From the NCBI GenBank assembly GCA_021201665.1, contig JAJQEO010000010.1, forward strand, positions 1-64,000: DNA of 64,000 bases, given 5' to 3'. The translations under genes were made by a program, and so were the position numbers. Shown here piece by piece: positions 10,801 through 18,695 of this stretch; the stretch's first letter is position 1; every line of letters starts with the position of its first letter. The notes under the pieces are model-generated. The model searched no databases. It was given only the letters and a program-made list of their open reading frames with translations, and had not been told where the DNA came from. This DNA comes from Lachnospiraceae bacterium. Its GTDB lineage: Bacteria > Bacillota > Clostridia > Lachnospirales > Lachnospiraceae.

Positions 10801-11203
10801 TTTCTTTTTGTAAAATCGCGGATACCAGCATCAGCAAAAATCCCAGTCCCCCGATGACGATCGTAAGAACGACCGTCGTCGATATGGCAGAGCCGTCAAT
10901 TGCCGCAATCAGATTGGCAAAATAATTGACTTCCGTGACGATGTACTCCAGCAAAGCCCAGAGTCCCAGCATTGCCAGCAGGTATCTGCCAAGCTTGTAT
11001 TCGAAGACCAGAAGCAACAGCGAGCCTGCCAGACAGATCGCAAACAGCGCAATCACCTTCTGGGAGAGCGTCGGTGTGAATTCACTGACGCCCCCAGACA
11101 GATACAGCAGGAGTGCCGCCAGATAGCAGACGCAGGCGGCGATATTCAGAAAGAAGGACAGGCCATGCTTCCTTTCTTTCCAGTTTTTCACAAAATCGTT
11201 CAT
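7835..11203 (-). CDS. Membrane-anchored GH3 beta-glucosidase with permuted domain order
   Basis: The N-terminus has about five hydrophobic segments (to residue ~175), followed by the GH3 C-domain first (EGLVLLKNENNALPL; acid/base motif GRLSGEGADIS near 345). Then come a fibronectin-III-like domain and only then the barrel domain (GLPATTANDGPTG; nucleophile Asp in GIVLTDMASG near 1020). A final transmembrane helix and basic tail close the protein. This inverted order is known for some Ruminococcus and Butyrivibrio beta-glucosidases. Membrane tethering at both ends suggests hydrolysis at the outer face. The start is the ATG at 11203 (AAGAAGGGTGG upstream); a GTG at 11212 is less likely. It follows the 11233-12132 gene by about 30 bases, so the two are probably one operon. 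After the stop, the motif GAAAAATT recurs at 14-17 base spacing. Confidence 0.88.
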   Translation of the reverse strand: MNDFVKNWKERKHGLSFFLNIAACVCYLAALLLYLSGGVSEFTPTLSQKVIALFAICLAGSLLLLVFEYKLGRYLLAMLGLWALLEYIVTEVNYFANLIAAIDGSAISTTVVLTIVIGGLGFLLMLVSAILQKEKIVYARLWRRLAVSFLSLVIVFGVVYEAAEANASVINNALGTTSYATVDNGDEESDSDYFPSDYDSTEEVAAYAKEVCEEAEAEGLVLLKNENNALPLSSGDSVSCVLQTSANLNYGATGSGKIDADKYDDLKTALEGVGLEVNETLWNFYETDENATSTTYETAQTYDRKARAMVYKVNALPWELYTDEAKDSIVETGGTAIVVIGRLSGEGADISATGSDGIDGSYLSISEEEQEILQELTTMKQNGEIDKIVVLLNTALAFQTAFLDGSDETIDVDACMWIGNTGITGINAVADVLVGNVTPSGKLSDTYVKDNFSSPAMASWILNDTGTFSSSYSDYEELGLNSTQQYYGVYVEGIYVGYRYYETRYEDVVLGTDNAGEYDYSSVVAYSFGYGLSYTTFEYSDYSVTETDDGDYEITVTVTNTGDTYSGKEVVQVYLQKPYTDYDISTGIEKASVELVGFAKTEILAPGESETVTVTVEKDNFKTYDSYGYKTYILEEGDYYLAVGTCAHDALNNILAAKGMTTADGMDADGNAEFASLVGEDITLDTTTYAVSAETGNEITNQLDFADMNTYDGSGDNEVTYVSRSNWTGTWPEEAIVFSASDETMLADLASNKEIVEDEDAEMPTYGADNGFSLIMLRSTDEEEISYDDERWDTLLDQMTYEEQSLLVTNAVYGTSGISSIGLPATTANDGPTGVVSSNENLSFPSEGIWASTFNLDLIAKIGDALAEDARDAGCEGMYLPGINIHRTAFGGRAHEYFSEDPYLTGVAAEAEIVAIQNKGVIPYVKHMAFNDEEDNRNGICIWLNEQSAREIYLKAFEYAVSPSKGNAHAVMSGFNRVGCLWVSASDALINGILRDEFGFDGIVLTDMASGNGALYMVYDDGYMNGTDLFLGTGSEDALAEYKTSATFANQIREACHRILYVMANYSSSMNGVSSTSEIIRVATWWETLLRVLIAVFAALTVGAAAAMAVDYGKRRKKDAKN

Positions 11204-11232
11204 AAGTCCCACCCTTCTTTCAAAAATATTTA

Positions 11233-12132
11233 TTATTCTTCAATGTTCTCCGGATAATCGATGATCGTCACCTCTGTGCCGGTGTAAATGTACATGCAGT
11301 CTACGATCGGCGCCGCAGCATACATGGTTCCGCCGGAGCCTTTGATGTTGTTGTTGACCACCAGGCTGATCATGTTATAGCCTTCATAAAGCGTCACGCC
11401 TGTCGCAGCCACATAATCCGTAAAGTCGCGTTTGCCGTACTCGTTTTCCTCGATCAGGTCATATGCATCCGTAATGGAAAGTTCAAAATCATAGTCGTCG
11501 ATGTTTGCGCCGCTCTCATCCATAACCTCGACGAGCAGCTCGTCGCCGGTGACCTCCAGCGGATCATATTCCGCAGACAGCCGGAAGACGATTGTAACGT
11601 CGCTGACCTCTTCGGCCGCTTCCAGTTCAAAATCCACAGACGCGTTATTGTAATACAGCCATCCGACATAATAGCCGTTGCTGGCCGTGCCGTTTTCCGT
11701 GTTATCTTCCATAATCAGGTTGAGTCCGCTGCTCTCTCCGGAATAGCCTCTGCCCGGCTTTCCTTCCAGGTAGGTATATTCCGCCTCGAGCGTGTAGATC
11801 GTTCTCCACTTTGCGTACAGATCCTTGCTCTCCGTGCAACGCGCCTCAAACTCATAGGCGATGGTGCACTCCTCATCCTCGTACCAGCCGTCAAATACGT
11901 GATTCTCCCAGACCGGCTCCTCCGGCTCGTCGATCCATTTGTTTGACTCAAAAGTAATTGTCTCGTAAACATCATCTTCCTCGCCATTGTTCAGGTGGAA
12001 GACCGCGGTCAGCTCCTCCGACGCATCTTCGGACGCGTACGCTGTCGTTGCGAAGGAACCCGGGCCGCTTAAGCAGACCGCTGCGGCAAGCATGACGGCC
12101 GCTGTCATCTTTGCTGTTTTTTTACACCTCAT
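11233..12132 (-). CDS. Secreted protein with InlB-type repeat and CBM-like domain
   Basis: The signal peptide ends near TTAYA (residue 33). Residues 40-110 match the Listeria-Bacteroides/InlB B-repeat fold (VFDGWYEDEECT, DLYAKW). Residues 112-299 look like a beta-sandwich carbohydrate-binding module, with TLEAEYTYLEG, NGYYVGWLYY and GYNMISLVVNNN resembling CBM6/35-type proteins. No catalytic motif was seen. The start follows AGGAGGTAAATT. It lies directly upstream of, and is probably cotranscribed with, the membrane GH3, so I infer that it binds glucan at the surface for that enzyme. Confidence 0.75.
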   Translation of the reverse strand: MRCKKTAKMTAAVMLAAAVCLSGPGSFATTAYASEDASEELTAVFHLNNGEEDDVYETITFESNKWIDEPEEPVWENHVFDGWYEDEECTIAYEFEARCTESKDLYAKWRTIYTLEAEYTYLEGKPGRGYSGESSGLNLIMEDNTENGTASNGYYVGWLYYNNASVDFELEAAEEVSDVTIVFRLSAEYDPLEVTGDELLVEVMDESGANIDDYDFELSITDAYDLIEENEYGKRDFTDYVAATGVTLYEGYNMISLVVNNNIKGSGGTMYAAAPIVDCMYIYTGTEVTIIDYPENIEE

Positions 12133-12252
12133 AATTTACCTCCTGCTCTCTGTTTTTCATGCTATATCTGTCCTGAATAGTTACGTTTTTTCTTCTGATT
12201 TGCCCAGAAGCATCTGCTCCGGCAGTTTGTATGTACTCTGTCTGTGAGACCA

Positions 12253-12280
12253 GGCCGGAGGCTGAAATACGCCTCCAGCC
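12253..12280. repeat. Hairpin between secreted GH3 and CBM-like gene
   Basis: A ten-base stem with one mismatch (GGCTGGAGGC / GCCTCCGGCC, minus strand) closes an 8-base loop. There is no T-run, so it may be a processing or stability element in an operon rather than a terminator. The rest of the 12133-12414 gap holds only the TGAACCC/GGGTTCA inverted repeat near 12327-12365. Confidence 0.5.
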
Positions 12281-12414
12281 CGTCTGTTTATCGGTTACCT
12301 GTTCCTTTTCATTTTACGTTCATCCACTGAACCCATCTCACATAAGATGTTCTTTGATTCGGGTTCATGTAAGGGATTCTATCTCCCGCACCGGGCGGGT
12401 TTATTCTTTCCCCA

Positions 12415-15400
12415 TCACTCGCTGATCACAATCGTGCCGCTGTAGGTGTAGTACTCGCTGGAGGCCATGCTTCCGCCCCACTCGTTGGCGGTTTCTGAGG
12501 TCACCTCAATCTGCAGTGTGAAGTCCACCGAGCCGCTCTTGGTCGGCGTGCCGGTGATGTAGCCGTTCTCGCCCACCGTCAGACCATAGGACTCCAGGTC
12601 GCCTTCCAGAAGGGTGTAGGTTACCGCCGTGTAGGCCGTCTCTTCGCTGACCTTAAAGGTATCCGATGTGATCGCGGTGCGATATTCCTCACCGACGATT
12701 GCCGCATCCAGAGCATCCGCGCTCGAGGATACATAGAATGCGCTGTTTACGGTCAGTGTCTCTGTCGTTGTGAGACCCTCTACCAGCTCCGGTGTTACCC
12801 AGCCGTCGATCGTGCAGCTCACTGTGAAGGTGTAGGTGCCTGCCTCAGAAGGCGTACCGCTTAAGATACCGTCGGAGGATAATGTCACGCCCTCCGGAAG
12901 CTCGCCTTCTGTAATCTCATAGACTGCCGTGGATTCGCCAAGTTCTTCCTCTGTCAGTCCGAGATCCGCCTCTAAAGCCTCTCCCTGTGTCGTTTCGCTG
13001 TCTGTCGATGTCAGAGTCGTCAGGACAAACCCATTCCGGACGTCATTACTCTTGGCATCTGCGTACAGGATCAGCGCCGCTGTCTCACGCAGGTAATAAT
13101 ACTGAGTGCTGCTCTCCACTCCGTCTATGGTAATGTTGCCCATTCCGTCCCGCAGCGAGCCGTCCCACTCGCCTAACACATTCGGGACAGAGGATCCCAG
13201 CGGAAGCGGAATCACATGTGCGCGCAGCATGGTTTCCATAGTTGTGCAGTTCGATACGCCTGAGTAGCCGTCTGTGATGAAGAAGCCGTCCCAGCCCCAT
13301 TCATCTGCCACCAGGCTGACTGTGACCTGATTGTTCATGCTCATCGGAGTGCCGCAGAATCTCGCGAAGCCGGTCATTGCCGCGCTCGCGCCGCCTTCCT
13401 GCATCGCCATCTGGAATACCTTGAGGTAAATCTGGCGGGCCGCCTGCTCCGATACCCATACGTTATTGTTCATGCCATCACGGCAGGTCTCCATGTCATT
13501 GAAAGCAAAGTGCTTGATGTAGCAGGTCACGCCCTTGGATTCCATACCGGAAACAAGCGCTGCCGCGATATAACCGCCCTGGATACCATCCTGGGACAGA
13601 TACTCCGCGTTACGTCCGGAGAACGGAGAACGATGCGTGTTCATTTCTTTTCCGCCGTAGCCGCTCCAGCCATTGAGCACCTCAATGTTGCCGCGCAGCA
13701 GGCCGACTTTGTTTGCCAGATCGGTGTTCCAGGTCGCCGACAGTGTCGGAGAGTCTACCCAGAGGAACGTGCCGCCTGCGGTTCTTACATCGTTATAAGA
13801 GTCTGCCTGTGTGGAGGAAATCTTGCCGATCGTCTCGAGCGCGGTCGTCGTCCACATGCTGTTCTGGCGCTCGACCAGAGTCTTCAGTTCATCGACCGTC
13901 AGCTGATTCATAAACTCGTCCCACTCGGCGCTGAATCCACTCTCGGTCGTATCGTCATAAAGCTCAATCCCCATCATATCCGCCAGGGTAATTGCATAAA
14001 CACCATTTTCATCGGTCACGCCGGTTCCCTGCGTCCAGGTGGACGGAATGCTGTCGACATACCATGCGTCTTCTTCCGTGTCATCTGCGCTGAAATCATT
14101 CCAGTACTCCCAGTTCTCAATCACCTCTTCATTTAAGGTCAGGTCTCCTGATGTCGGGCCTTCCGGCTTGTAGGTCAGGATGTTTGATCTGGAAAGAAGG
14201 ATTTCCTCTGACTCGCCGTCTGCGGAGTAAGCAGATGTGCGCAGAGAGTTGTACACCGTATTGTGGTCTTCATCTGTAGATGCTGTATACTCGTCAATCT
14301 CATCCGAGAAAAGCGCGGTCGCCAGATTGTCGCTGTAGTCATCAAGCTGCAGGGCAACTGTGCTGTCCAGGGTAAATCTCACTTCGTCGTACGCGTCGGT
14401 CGTATCTTCCAGATCGGTCGCCACGTCATAGTGGGAGGTGTTCATGGCACGAATGACATACTCACCGGCCTCAAGCTCATATCCAAGGTTCTCATTTCCG
14501 TTCGCGTCGTTGTAGTCGAAGGAAGAGAAATCCTGTACATTTACCTTTACGTATACGGTCTGGCTTTCGCCCGGAGCGAGCTCGTCAGTCTTTTCATAGC
14601 CGGAGAGTACCACATAGGATTTCTCCAGGCAGGAGCTGTCGCTGTACGGAGCGGTCACATAGATCTCTACTACCTCTTTGCCTGCCACGCTGCCGGTATT
14701 GGTTACCGTCACCGGGATGTAAAGGGTCTTCACTTCTGCCGGGCTGCCTTCGCTGGAGGCAAACAGCTCTTCCAGGTTGGATTCGGTCAGAGAGAAATCA
14801 CTCACCGTTCCGTCATTGCCGGTCGCATAGAGCGCGTCGGTGTCAATGTTAAAGCTGAACGTTGTGTAGGAAAGTCCGTAGCCAAATGCGAAGGTCACGT
14901 TCTGCTCCCACCAGTCGTTCGCTTCCGCCGCCGCATCCTCTTCGCTGTAGCCTTCTGCGATCAGCGACTGATAATACTCATAGTAGTAGGTCTCCCAGTA
15001 GCTGTAGCCGAGGTAAATATCCTCCTCGTAATCTACGCCGTAGTAGCCTTCCTGCTCATGGGTTCCCCATTCAATGTCATCTTTGGAAACCACATTCCCG
15101 TCTTCATCCTCATAGTAATACATGTTCTCGCTGCCCACCTGCACGCCGTAACCGAAATTCGACCAGGTCGGGTCAGCCGTGAAGTCGGTGTTCCACTCAT
15201 CAACCAGCTTGCCGGATGGGTTTACTTCACCCGCGAGGATTTCGCCGACTGACATATGGCCGGTTTCGCCCGGACGTCCCATCAGCAGGATCGCGTTGAT
15301 ATTTTCATCCTCACGCAGGTTGTACATTTCCATCGCGTTCGCTGTGTTCAGCACGACGATTACCTTGTCAAAATGCTCCTCCACGTACTGGATCAGATCC

Positions 15401-16116
15401 TCCTCACTCTCGGTGAGCTCCAGATAGTGCTTGTACTCTGTCTCAGAGGTCTCATCATAGACACACTCAGAAACCGTATCTGAATAGGTGCCGCGGAACA
15501 GTGCCTCATGCTCCCAGCCGGCGTCCTCTCCGAGATAATCATTGTCTTCGACCTCATCGATGATCGTATCGGCGTCCGCGCCTTCTCCGGCGTTTCTGGA
15601 AATCACGATGATTGCCGCTTCGTTATAGAGAGAAAGGGAATCCTCCACCGCCGCTGTGAATTCCGTCACCTCATTGCCAATGTTGTCCGCTCCTCCGAGG
15701 TCGGAATAAAAATCTGCCAGGACTCCGTTTACCTTAAATCCTGCTCCGGTCAGACTGTCATAGATCGCGCCGCGCTCGCTGACGCCGGCCGCGTTTCCTA
15801 CCGAGTTGGTATTTTCCGTCGCGCCGACCAGCTCCGCGGAGCTAATGCCGAATACACTGACATATTCGCTTCCGGTCAGCGGGAGCGTCCCGTCATTCTT
15901 CAGCAGGACGTTGCCCTCCTCCGCGACCTCCAGGTTCAGCTCACCGGCCGCTTCCAGGGCCTCATCCAGAGAAGTAAAATCCGAATAGTATTTGCCTCCC
16001 AGCGTTCCGGCGGAAACCTGAATGGATGAAAGCGAAGTTGCAATCATGGTGGCGGAAAGTAAGATCCCCGACCCTTTTCTCAGCATTCTGGACAGCTTCG
16101 TGCTCTGTTTCTTCAT
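12415..16116 (-). CDS. Secreted GH3 beta-glucosidase, permuted, with C-terminal Ig-like domains
   Basis: 1233 residues. The signal peptide ends near IQVSAG (residue ~36). The GH3 C-domain comes first (EEGNVLLKNDGTLPL; ISRNAGEGADAD, likely acid/base, near 175), then a fibronectin-III-like domain, then the barrel (AFNDMETCRDG; GFFITDGYSG with the nucleophile Asp near 960). Two He_PIG/Ig-like modules follow, with ...LPEGVTLSSDGILSGTPSEAG and NGYITGTPTKSG patterns. It has the same permuted order as the neighbouring membrane GH3 but no transmembrane helix, so it is probably extracellular. The start is supported by AAAGGAGGAAC. The promoter region holds paired LytTR-type half-sites next to a LytTR/AgrC-like two-component system. 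Confidence 0.88.
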   Translation of the reverse strand: MKKQSTKLSRMLRKGSGILLSATMIATSLSSIQVSAGTLGGKYYSDFTSLDEALEAAGELNLEVAEEGNVLLKNDGTLPLTGSEYVSVFGISSAELVGATENTNSVGNAAGVSERGAIYDSLTGAGFKVNGVLADFYSDLGGADNIGNEVTEFTAAVEDSLSLYNEAAIIVISRNAGEGADADTIIDEVEDNDYLGEDAGWEHEALFRGTYSDTVSECVYDETSETEYKHYLELTESEEDLIQYVEEHFDKVIVVLNTANAMEMYNLREDENINAILLMGRPGETGHMSVGEILAGEVNPSGKLVDEWNTDFTADPTWSNFGYGVQVGSENMYYYEDEDGNVVSKDDIEWGTHEQEGYYGVDYEEDIYLGYSYWETYYYEYYQSLIAEGYSEEDAAAEANDWWEQNVTFAFGYGLSYTTFSFNIDTDALYATGNDGTVSDFSLTESNLEELFASSEGSPAEVKTLYIPVTVTNTGSVAGKEVVEIYVTAPYSDSSCLEKSYVVLSGYEKTDELAPGESQTVYVKVNVQDFSSFDYNDANGNENLGYELEAGEYVIRAMNTSHYDVATDLEDTTDAYDEVRFTLDSTVALQLDDYSDNLATALFSDEIDEYTASTDEDHNTVYNSLRTSAYSADGESEEILLSRSNILTYKPEGPTSGDLTLNEEVIENWEYWNDFSADDTEEDAWYVDSIPSTWTQGTGVTDENGVYAITLADMMGIELYDDTTESGFSAEWDEFMNQLTVDELKTLVERQNSMWTTTALETIGKISSTQADSYNDVRTAGGTFLWVDSPTLSATWNTDLANKVGLLRGNIEVLNGWSGYGGKEMNTHRSPFSGRNAEYLSQDGIQGGYIAAALVSGMESKGVTCYIKHFAFNDMETCRDGMNNNVWVSEQAARQIYLKVFQMAMQEGGASAAMTGFARFCGTPMSMNNQVTVSLVADEWGWDGFFITDGYSGVSNCTTMETMLRAHVIPLPLGSSVPNVLGEWDGSLRDGMGNITIDGVESSTQYYYLRETAALILYADAKSNDVRNGFVLTTLTSTDSETTQGEALEADLGLTEEELGESTAVYEITEGELPEGVTLSSDGILSGTPSEAGTYTFTVSCTIDGWVTPELVEGLTTTETLTVNSAFYVSSSADALDAAIVGEEYRTAITSDTFKVSEETAYTAVTYTLLEGDLESYGLTVGENGYITGTPTKSGSVDFTLQIEVTSETANEWGGSMASSEYYTYSGTIVISE

Positions 16117-16241
16117 TGAAAATGTTCCTCCTTTCGTTGTGTGCCGTTTCCGGAAAACCCGGCAGCCTCTTTCCCTCGTTCCTCCTTTCCGGTGCCGTTC
16201 TCTCCTTCACAGGCAACATTACCTTTTAAATGCTGAGAGGA

Positions 16242-16306
16242 GTATAACAAAATTCATCTTTTTTTCACGTTTCCTTCACAAACGGTCCGATTTTTGCACA
16301 AACGGT
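16242..16306 (-). promoter_or_regulatory. Secreted GH3 promoter with tandem LytTR-type sites
   Basis: Reading the minus strand, ACCGTTTGT occurs at 16306-16298 and again at 16286-16278. Both copies match the LytTR consensus ([TA][AC][CA]GTTN[AG][TG]) exactly, 20 bases apart. About 30 bases downstream is a -10-like TTATAC (16247-16242), with no good -35 at 16270-16265 (ACGTGA). A weak -35 with upstream activator sites fits positive control. A TTTTGCACAAAC/GTTTTTGTGCAAAA inverted repeat also spans about 16292-16357. The spacer of 11 is slightly shorter than the usual 12-13. Confidence 0.65.
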
Positions 16307-16403
16307 TGGAGAGTCTGTGCTTTTTCACAATTTTGGGCGGCGGTTTTTGTGCAAAATTCCAAAACAACTGTGAAGCGTAACCACTGATAAGTGCACACTC
16401 TAA

Positions 16404-16434
16404 GACAGGCCCGGGGAAAATCCCCGGACCTGTC
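16404..16434. terminator. Strong hairpin after the histidine kinase gene
   Basis: GACAGG-CCGGGG pairs with CCCCGG-CCTGTC around a short A/T loop, with one mismatch in the stem. The following T content is weak on both strands. It lies 37 bases past the kinase stop and probably ends that operon. Confidence 0.65.
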
Positions 16435-16470
16435 CTGTTTGCTTAATAATGTCCAATTTTCTTCTGCGCT

Positions 16471-17814
16471 TTATGATTCCCTCCCCTGCATGGGTATCAG
16501 GATCTTCAGATCAAACCAGTGATCCTTCACCGCAATATTGACCGCGCCGCCGTATTTTTTTACCGTATGCCGGATGCTCTTAATCCCATAGCCGTGAAAT
16601 CCCTTGTTTTCTTCCTTCGTGGTCGCCGGGACGCCGCCGCTCATATCCAGCTCTCCCTCAAAATAATTCTCAAATCGCATGATCAGAAAATTCTTCTGCG
16701 AAAAAATCGCCACATGAATCAGCCGCTTCTCCGGATCCTCTACCTTCACCTCGTACTCAATCGCGTTATCCAGCGCATTTCCGAGGATACTGGAAAGATC
16801 CATCACATCCATAAAATTAAGAAGTGATCCATCCGCCACGCAGTTCAGCACGATCTGATATTTCTGACAGGTAATAGTCTTGCCGGTCAGGATCGTGTCC
16901 AGTACCTTATTTCCCGTCTTATTCTGCGCCTCAAACTGGCGGATCTCCTCTTCCATCCCCTCCAGATATTCCTCCCGCTTCTGCGGATCCGGCTCCATGC
17001 GCAGCAGCTCAATCTGATGCTTCAGATCATGATATTTATAATGCACCAGCTCAATACTTTCCTTTGACTGCTGATATTGCTGATACTGGCTCTCCAGAAT
17101 GCCCTCCATGATCTTCAGCTCCTCACGGTCGTGCATCTCGCAGCGCATGACATAATGCGCATACATCATCGCCAGACCGCCCAGATCCATCATGGTGCGA
17201 AGCGTCGCCACAGACTCCCCCGACCCCGAGGTGAAAGGCGTCACAAGCGGAAAATAATTGGGAATGTAGCTGATATTGCTGACAAAAAAGGTCAGCAAAG
17301 CGATAAACACCGCCGTTCCGACATCCTTCACATGGATTTCCAGTACCGTTCCGTCTTTGTGCCAGCGGTGAAGCAGCCACCAGTAAAACAGATCAATGGA
17401 GATACAAAAAAGGAAGAAGAGCGGAAGGCCTCCCACAGTGGAAAGATTCTGGTAAAAGTAAAAGCAGTACACCTGCCAGGTCAGGGAGGTGACAAATTCT
17501 GCCAGGACAAAAGCCTGCAGAGCGCAGTAACAAGCCTCCCACCAGCTGACCCGGCAGGAGCTAAACAAATATAGTACCATCAGGCCTGCCGCCGCTGACA
17601 TAAAAAGAATCCACAGATAGTATACTTTAATGCTGCCTGTCAGCATCAGCAGCAGACACTGCAGCCCAAGCGCAGCCGCGCATGCAGCCGCCAGCTTCAC
17701 ACCCCGGAAACGTCTCGGGAGCAGAAAAAGGAAGATCATGCACGCGCCCCACTGGGCGATCGCCGTATAAAGTCTCGGTATATCCGGTAATTCATTGGAA
17801 ATTATAGTCGTCAT
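16471..17814 (-). CDS. AgrC-like membrane sensor histidine kinase (GHKL)
   Basis: About six hydrophobic segments in the first ~190 residues, a coiled region with the phospho-acceptor motif YKYHDLKHQ, and a GHKL ATPase domain with the N-box GNALDNAIEY and a Gly-rich end (GFHGYGIKSIRHTV). This is the HPK10/AgrC type that works with LytTR regulators. I place the start at the ATG at 17814, 8 bases after GGGGGAG. The longer frame opening with GTG at 17898 has no ribosome site, and its first residues (FMEALTNYWS) merely copy the 3' end of the regulator gene. The ligand is unknown; it may be a sugar or peptide signal. Confidence 0.85.
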   Translation of the reverse strand: MTTIISNELPDIPRLYTAIAQWGACMIFLFLLPRRFRGVKLAAACAAALGLQCLLLMLTGSIKVYYLWILFMSAAAGLMVLYLFSSCRVSWWEACYCALQAFVLAEFVTSLTWQVYCFYFYQNLSTVGGLPLFFLFCISIDLFYWWLLHRWHKDGTVLEIHVKDVGTAVFIALLTFFVSNISYIPNYFPLVTPFTSGSGESVATLRTMMDLGGLAMMYAHYVMRCEMHDREELKIMEGILESQYQQYQQSKESIELVHYKYHDLKHQIELLRMEPDPQKREEYLEGMEEEIRQFEAQNKTGNKVLDTILTGKTITCQKYQIVLNCVADGSLLNFMDVMDLSSILGNALDNAIEYEVKVEDPEKRLIHVAIFSQKNFLIMRFENYFEGELDMSGGVPATTKEENKGFHGYGIKSIRHTVKKYGGAVNIAVKDHWFDLKILIPMQGRES

Positions 17815-17855
17815 CGTATTTTCTCCCCCGTCCACGGTAGTGTCTCTGATCCGAT

Positions 17856-17966
17856 TGCTCCAGTAGTTCGTCAGCGCCTCCATAAACTGGTTCTTCACAT
17901 GCCGCTGTCATTCCCGCGCCCTTATCTCAGGTCGCTCCAGTAGTTCGTCAGAGCCTCCATGAACAG
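17856..17966 (-). repeat. Partial duplication of the regulator 3' end between regulator and kinase
   Basis: About 31 bases encoding FMEALTNYWS at the end of the response regulator gene recur 77 bases downstream with two mismatches, in front of the kinase start. The second copy is in an open frame fused to the kinase, which misleads start prediction. Confidence 0.8.
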
Positions 17967-18629
17967 ATTTCTCCGCGCCCGGCTGAGCATCAGCTCCTCG
18001 CCCTTCACTACCGCGCAGCCATCCTTCACGCTGTCCACGTGTGCCAGATTGATCAGGTAGCCTTTGTTTCCCCGGAAAAAATCATACGGCGTCAGGCTCT
18101 CCTCGATCTCCTTCATCGTCCCCGCGCCCTCATAGACACCGGAATTGGTGTGATAAATCAGCGTGTGTCCCTGACTCTCCACATAATAAATATCACCCGC
18201 GTCAATGCGGAGGACGCCTCCGCGGATATTCACCACGACATGATTCGACTGCCGGTGCTTCATGCGCCCGATCGCCCGGCCCAGCCGCTCGGAAAAAGCA
18301 AAATACGTGACCGGCTTTACGACATAGTCCAGCGCGTCCACCGCATAGCCGCGCAGCGCATACTGCCGCATGTTCGTAATAAAAATAATCACGACCTCCG
18401 AATCCTGCTTCCGGATCTCCTCCGCGGCCGCCATGCCGTCCATGAACCGCATCTGCACATCCATCAGGACAATGTCGAACTGTGCCTTATAATTCTCCAC
18501 AATCTCGTCCCCGTCCGTATAGCGGGTAATGGCAAAATTCTCCTGCTTCTCCGTTTCATAGCGGTGCAGATACTCCGTCAGCTGCTGCGCAAACGGCGCC
18601 TCATCCTCCACAATCGCAACCCGAATCAC
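17922..18629 (-). CDS. LytTR-family response regulator
   Basis: 235 residues. The receiver domain at 1-120 has acidic pocket residues in VEDE, the phospho-acceptor Asp at about 57 (IVLMDVQM), Thr in IFITN and Lys in VVKPVT. The LytTR DNA-binding domain runs from about 135 to 230 (IYYVESQGHTLIYHT, RGNKGYLINL). It lies just upstream of the kinase gene on the same strand and should form its partner. Its probable target is the promoter at 16242-16306, where two exact LytTR-type half-sites precede the secreted GH3 gene. Confidence 0.9.
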   Translation of the reverse strand: MIRVAIVEDEAPFAQQLTEYLHRYETEKQENFAITRYTDGDEIVENYKAQFDIVLMDVQMRFMDGMAAAEEIRKQDSEVVIIFITNMRQYALRGYAVDALDYVVKPVTYFAFSERLGRAIGRMKHRQSNHVVVNIRGGVLRIDAGDIYYVESQGHTLIYHTNSGVYEGAGTMKEIEESLTPYDFFRGNKGYLINLAHVDSVKDGCAVVKGEELMLSRARRNLFMEALTNYWSDLR

Positions 18630-18695
18630 GTACCTTCGCCCCCTTTATCTGCACGTTTTCTTTCCGAAAAGTTACAAACCAGCTGCCATTCTTCG

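Noticed and set aside
17815-17898. N-terminal extension of the histidine kinase from a GTG at 17898
   Set aside because: The extension is a copy of the regulator 3' end without a ribosome site; GGGGGAG lies correctly before the ATG at 17814.
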